Positions 31,301 to 33,024 of a DNA stretch of 33,024 nt are shown piece after piece; positions within the stretch are counted from its first letter, which is position 1, and every line of letters starts with the position of its first letter. The position numbers were made by a program, and so were the translations under genes. The notes beneath the pieces were generated by a model. That model saw only the letters and a program-made list of their open reading frames with translations, was not told the origin of the DNA and made no database searches. The stretch spans positions 1 through 33,024 of the forward strand of contig JAEWVC010000027.1 of assembly GCA_023459275.1 (NCBI GenBank), read 5' to 3'. This DNA comes from Bacillota bacterium (GTDB taxonomy: Bacteria; Bacillota; Clostridia; Christensenellales; Aristaeellaceae).

Positions 31301-33024
31301 TAATGGCCTTGGCAAGCCCGTCCGCGCCATTGGTATACCCGCCACCATTCAAATTGTAAATTGTGCTGTTGGTATTGCTCGCGCTGGTAGTCCAGCCCCT
31401 GTCTATCGACGCGGTATCACTGAAGCTGACCACGGAAAAGCGGACCTCCGTACCCGCCCCCGCCGCCGCCACTTTGGTTACGAAGGAAGTTGCGGCGCTT
31501 TTCAGCGCTTCCAAGCGGGTGACCGTAGTGGATTGACGGGTATATATCTTATCGCCTGGCTGCAAATTGTAAGTCGAACCGTTTACGGTAGCATACCAAT
31601 AACGATTGGGATTATAGCCGGCACGGCCAACCTCCCAATACCCCCCATCAACAAGCACGTATTTCGTGCCGGAGTTCGATGTCGGCCATTTCGATGGGTT
31701 GTTGTTGCCAATGCTGGTCGAATACTCTCCTACATAGGTAAACGAATATTGGGTAAGGTTGTTGGTCGTCATGGATCCCGATCGGTCCAACACAAGCACA
31801 ATGTCCAGAGGCGTTGTAATGATGGCTGTTTCTTTGCCCTTCCAGGCCTCCAGCGTAATATAGAAGGACCTGGGATCTGTCGAGTCCACGACAACTGTTT
31901 TTTTCACATAGGCGGCTGGCGCCTCAGAACCGCTGGCACTGAGAGAATAGCCGGCCGCGCCGGCAAAAAAGCCGGCGCTTGCCACGCTGCGCCCATTCCC
32001 CGGCAGGCTGCCGGAGATAAATTTCTGATACTCCCGCAAATTTTCAGGCGAAAGCAATACGGTCCATTTTTCCACTTCGCTCCCGCTGTTGGACTGGACG
32101 ATCATGTCCTGCAACTCTTCGGGCGTCATATCATTGAGCTCTTCAGCCAATTCCGCATCGCTCAGGCCCTGCAGCAGAGCATACTTTTCCTTGTCCGTCA
32201 GGATGGGAGGTGGCGGCTCGAATTGGACGCCAAACAGATCCACCTTCTCCACGACAGTAGGAATGCCATAGGCGAACAGCGTTACAGTCCACCCCTTATC
32301 GGTCCTGATGGCCGCCTGGCTTTCAGCATGCAATGTAAAGGAAGCGATGCCGCTGCCCCTGGGCAACAGGAGGCTGGAATCGGGTTCAGCCGTGTCGCCG
32401 GCCAGCAACGCATCCACATCTCCCGCACCGCCATTGGGGAAGGCGGCGGCCAGGTTGGCCAGGGCTTCCGTCATGGTCCGGCTGCTGCGGTCCAGATAGC
32501 CGGCAGCCGACACGGTGATCAACACCGGCTCAGTGGGCAGGGGTTCGGGCTCCTGGTCCGTCAAAATGACAGTAAAGGTATGATTGTCGGCAAACCGGAA
32601 GGCAGCATAGGCGAAAGCCAGCTCCACATCACCTGCCATCAGGGAGATGCGGTCGCCGTGGTTGACAGCCCCCAGAGCAGCCTCGAAGGTTTCGGTCCCT
32701 TCAAGCCCAACAGTCCGCTCCGTCTGCCCGGTGGGAGCGTTCAGCAGGATCACAGTGCCCGGAACGGCAGAAACCGTCACCAACAGGCTGCCGCCGGATC
32801 CAAGGGTGATCGTTCCCTGAGGCGCGGGCGCCTCTGTAACCACGGGCGCCTCCGTCTGAACGGGTTCCTCGGTTGTCATGAGTCCCTCGGCATTGAAATG
32901 GATTTCCTCATCTACAGGCTCTTCGGTTACAACCGGCTCTTCGGTTACAACCGGCTCTTCGGTAACAACCGGCTCTTCCGTCACAACCGGATCTTCCGTC
33001 ACAACCGGCTCTTCCGTAACAACC
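25365..33024 (-). CDS. Giant LPxTG surface protein with vWA, CnaB/SpaA-like repeats and DUF11-like modules (5' end outside window)
   Basis: At least 2,553 residues are visible; the frame is still open at the right edge, so start and signal peptide are missing. From the N-terminal side: TEEPVV repeats; a beta-rich region; a von Willebrand A domain with MIDAS DRSGSM (31770-31805) and FFSDGEF; a spacer; nine CnaB/SpaA-like modules; three DUF11-like modules; then LPVTG (25461-25475), a membrane helix and RNRKRQ. Most CnaB-like modules carry Lys near the start (TKTL), Glu in YTVxE/YDVNE and Asn in VTNxRK, matching the Lys-Glu-Asn arrangement of intramolecular isopeptide bonds. A vWA domain plus such modules is typical of pilus-tip or adhesion proteins. 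The sortase downstream should anchor it. The ligand is unknown. Confidence 0.93.
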   Translation of the reverse strand, partial: VVTEEPVVTEDPVVTEEPVVTEEPVVTEEPVVTEEPVDEEIHFNAEGLMTTEEPVQTEAPVVTEAPAPQGTITLGSGGSLLVTVSAVPGTVILLNAPTGQTERTVGLEGTETFEAALGAVNHGDRISLMAGDVELAFAYAAFRFADNHTFTVILTDQEPEPLPTEPVLITVSAAGYLDRSSRTMTEALANLAAAFPNGGAGDVDALLAGDTAEPDSSLLLPRGSGIASFTLHAESQAAIRTDKGWTVTLFAYGIPTVVEKVDLFGVQFEPPPPILTDKEKYALLQGLSDAELAEELNDMTPEELQDMIVQSNSGSEVEKWTVLLSPENLREYQKFISGSLPGNGRSVASAGFFAGAAGYSLSASGSEAPAAYVKKTVVVDSTDPRSFYITLEAWKGKETAIITTPLDIVLVLDRSGSMTTNNLTQYSFTYVGEYSTSIGNNNPSKWPTSNSGTKYVLVDGGYWEVGRAGYNPNRYWYATVNGSTYNLQPGDKIYTRQSTTVTRLEALKSAATSFVTKVAAAGAGTEVRFSVVSFSDTASIDRGWTTSASNTNSTIYNLNGGGYTNGADGLAKAITQMGLSVAYESSDTYTGARTRIVVFFSDGEFNRPTGGYGDNRTARLDAIANANTLKGSTYGAKIYGINLGGEGAGDVADIVSSPSSQYLKTALTDADLQNMFNEIQQDISTNLQARLVDYIDPRFEVKQSDVGDGGTVMTDSTGRQYIVWNVTVAAQTLNSDGSLPTGASASVVRTFKVTAKEDYMGDNYAWTNGSDTALYKPEGTLNEANTLVSYPLPEVNVPIDVDPQDVVENLLKGMGRTYDTTSAVLTQMLLPYDAKEPDYRYPADYATGSWTGSTPPATPTDPTATYTMNITVKPTGSNPGGVAPGAGGQQGEFNDPTITLTGMTYTINVFTPTFTPSSLTVFLGEAVGDVYSSAALAALITPHSPNTTLFPESGSAWQNYASGIKYYVGDMLLADYLATYAPTSTAPLTVSAYYGTKASGILLSNNISLAVNVEKGRITVKKVTDDGTSTVFQFGVTRTDPSPSKVSEYKYDTDDASGPHNVTANDTNGTIIGAGYTLPFGNYTIAETANGNYDLVSATPADSSDPSKATVYLGRNGTGTTFTKDATVTLTNHRKKGDAKATKTLANLVTWNNMGSDVFKITVTGKFYNATTQAYTAANQALSASFAYADFSSAALSKTLDLRDGTTGNSYKFLYGQSYTVSETMTSGAIANYTVTGTGSFTYSGTAVPAVTNNRKAGTGTIWKKINKQTYDLMGATESFTVAVSGTFADGTTAPQSVSFAKTEFVWNSATSLYEKSKDLAKQVVVNQAYDVNETVTGGVLGNYTVTGANETGNEFTYTGSNTHTVTNIRKTGSGKIVKQLDATTLGLLAAGETFTVTVGGTFADGTTSDSVTFSKGDFDTTYKAEKTLAKALVLNNAYDVNETVTGGVLGNYTVTGANVANSNEFTYTAANTTHTVTNIRKLGDAQVTKTLANEATWSVIGDDEFEITVTGNFIKNGVLEENKALTAKFSSADAFTSPDYSLAKELKDSNGEGGYEFISGETYTVAEDVNNGSVDDYIVTGTEDFTFKFIVNEAQETEEPAVLEVTNDRKLSGAEVTKTLANEATWTAIGDDEFEITVTGNFYKAGVGYGSATLTAKFSSADAFTSPDYSLAKELKDSNGEGGYEFVSGETYTVTEDVNSGSVGDYIVTGTDDFTFKFIMNEQQETEEPAVLEVTNDRKPATLKITKTVYGAPHDVDDVFTFVVKINGSLYTGDYVVDDVLPSGTTHTANNGEIQLKAGQTATINLFYGESYEVTETVPGGYVNPDNIDEGTVDEDTETVVMGNMPVIDIPVEKIWLDGEEHADRPDSIKVIVYKTVGASTTEEEAGSIELPLQGNWSYTFEDMPLYELVGNAYESVGYRVDEEAVPGYATVIGDSDEDGVFEVTNTLLTSFTVTKRWDDAENEDRPDSVTVQLYAGTDAYGNAVTLGTAETWGWTYTWTDLPAFDSNNEEILYSVQETVVPDGYRAYVIPGEGGTSAEILNTLNTPVVEIGKLINGDTVRIQALGGDVFEYTVTLTNKMLLPVVVNGLSDTLANGQTFREFTAPLLAGTNYEAASRLITWSGIIPAAQYMEGELIPGSISFTFTVTADELDAQNGEAYLLIQNTATAEIYDPYWPVFHDPDQQEETPLPTLTSNTVEAEVFGPVMSVEKATDKETAHPGETIQYTLTVTSWSLRDFNVNVSDLLPAGVTFKSFTTTGYGEMQDAVDPQLLTWSFNMPAAAFNADTMEVTTPSTVTLEFVASINAITTDTQEVTIVNNATLTPEKDDETDYPEIPSNDVTTAVTFEVSAVKAATVESMYVGDPTEDRTWFYVFTLTNTNTAPVQVNLVDAFDSAFTFINFANDVNTDPAVTPRVAYQELFEDATTHVQSIMATLVLAPAEVNSNGEIIPSTFNYVLLVEGNYIPLEGNDSVQIIVPNTGRYVLSADLAKDLTTVTQEGRDETDPVNVLVWAESRYLPVTGEWIMLLVPFGGLLMLAGILLLLRNRKRQHAK
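27804..28577 (-). repeat. Two near-identical 387-bp coding repeats in the giant gene
   Basis: The segment 27804-28190 recurs at 28191-28577 with a period of exactly 387 bp (129 codons), both starting CTTCCGGTCG on the plus strand. Long stretches are identical, including silent positions. Each encodes one CnaB-like module beginning VTKTLANEATW. Such identity points to recent duplication or ongoing recombination. Confidence 0.9.
28581..29246 (-). repeat. Two 333-bp coding repeats in the giant gene
   Basis: GCGGATGTTCG starts at 28581 and again at 28914, a period of 333 bp (111 codons). The encoded modules share YDVNETVTGGVLGNYTVTGAN and HTVTNIRK. Similarity is strong in the first half and weaker at the far end, where the second copy differs in its Lys-bearing segment. 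Confidence 0.8.
32915..33024 (-). repeat. 18-bp tandem repeats encoding TEEPVV
   Basis: At least five 18-bp units (plus-strand unit TCGGTTACAACCGGCTCT with third-position changes) run to the window edge. They encode a Thr/Glu/Pro/Val stalk-like tract. A related TEEPV...TEAPVVTEAP segment follows inside the frame. Copy number may vary between strains. Confidence 0.92.

Overview
The window looks like a chromosomal segment of a moderately GC-rich, Gram-positive clostridial organism, possibly a gut-associated relative of the Christensenellales. The phylum-level inference rests on strong AGGAGG-type ribosome binding sites, a Firmicutes-like gene set (LuxS, RarA, MetNIQ, a YerB/DUF3048-type protein), an LPxTG-type surface protein and a sortase. 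The family-level placement is a guess. No rRNA, tRNA, CRISPR array, phage gene or intact insertion sequence was recognised.

Left part (1-6616). A 101-bp tandem repeat (three units, probably continuing off the left edge) is followed by minus-strand genes. These are a secreted eight-SH3 peptidoglycan-binding protein with its own promoter and, upstream of it, a tightly overlapped operon: nitroreductase-like protein, rarA, and an orphan Spo0B-type sensor kinase.

Centre (6725-17784, mostly plus strand). luxS, ybaK and a TetR-family regulator form one operon behind a near-consensus promoter. A DUF308 membrane protein and a radical SAM/SPASM-like protein follow. After about 550 bp without a convincing gene comes a perfect-consensus promoter, a perfect 9-bp-arm inverted repeat at the predicted transcription start, and a 26-codon Met-containing leader ORF. 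Behind these lie metN-metI-metQ and an M20D amidohydrolase, closed by a clear terminator. A LysR regulator then diverges from a split chromate-transporter pair and a small hypothetical gene. luxS (homocysteine production) and metNIQ (methionine uptake) together give the region a sulfur-amino-acid theme.

Right-centre (17875-22244). A 75-residue protein is followed by a minus-strand ABC importer operon (NMT1/SsuA-like binding protein, hairpin, ATPase, permease) of unknown substrate. A DUF3048 protein on the plus strand comes next.

Right part (22253-33024, minus strand). This is a surface-display locus. A giant cell-wall-anchored protein of more than 2,550 residues is cut by the right edge. It carries a von Willebrand A domain, nine CnaB/SpaA-like modules with repeated Lys...Glu...Asn positions, three DUF11-like modules and an LPVTG anchor. 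Downstream are a sortase with an unusually long (about 270-residue) segment between membrane anchor and catalytic domain, and a secreted protein of unknown function. I judge this locus and the metNIQ leader to be the most interesting parts of the window.
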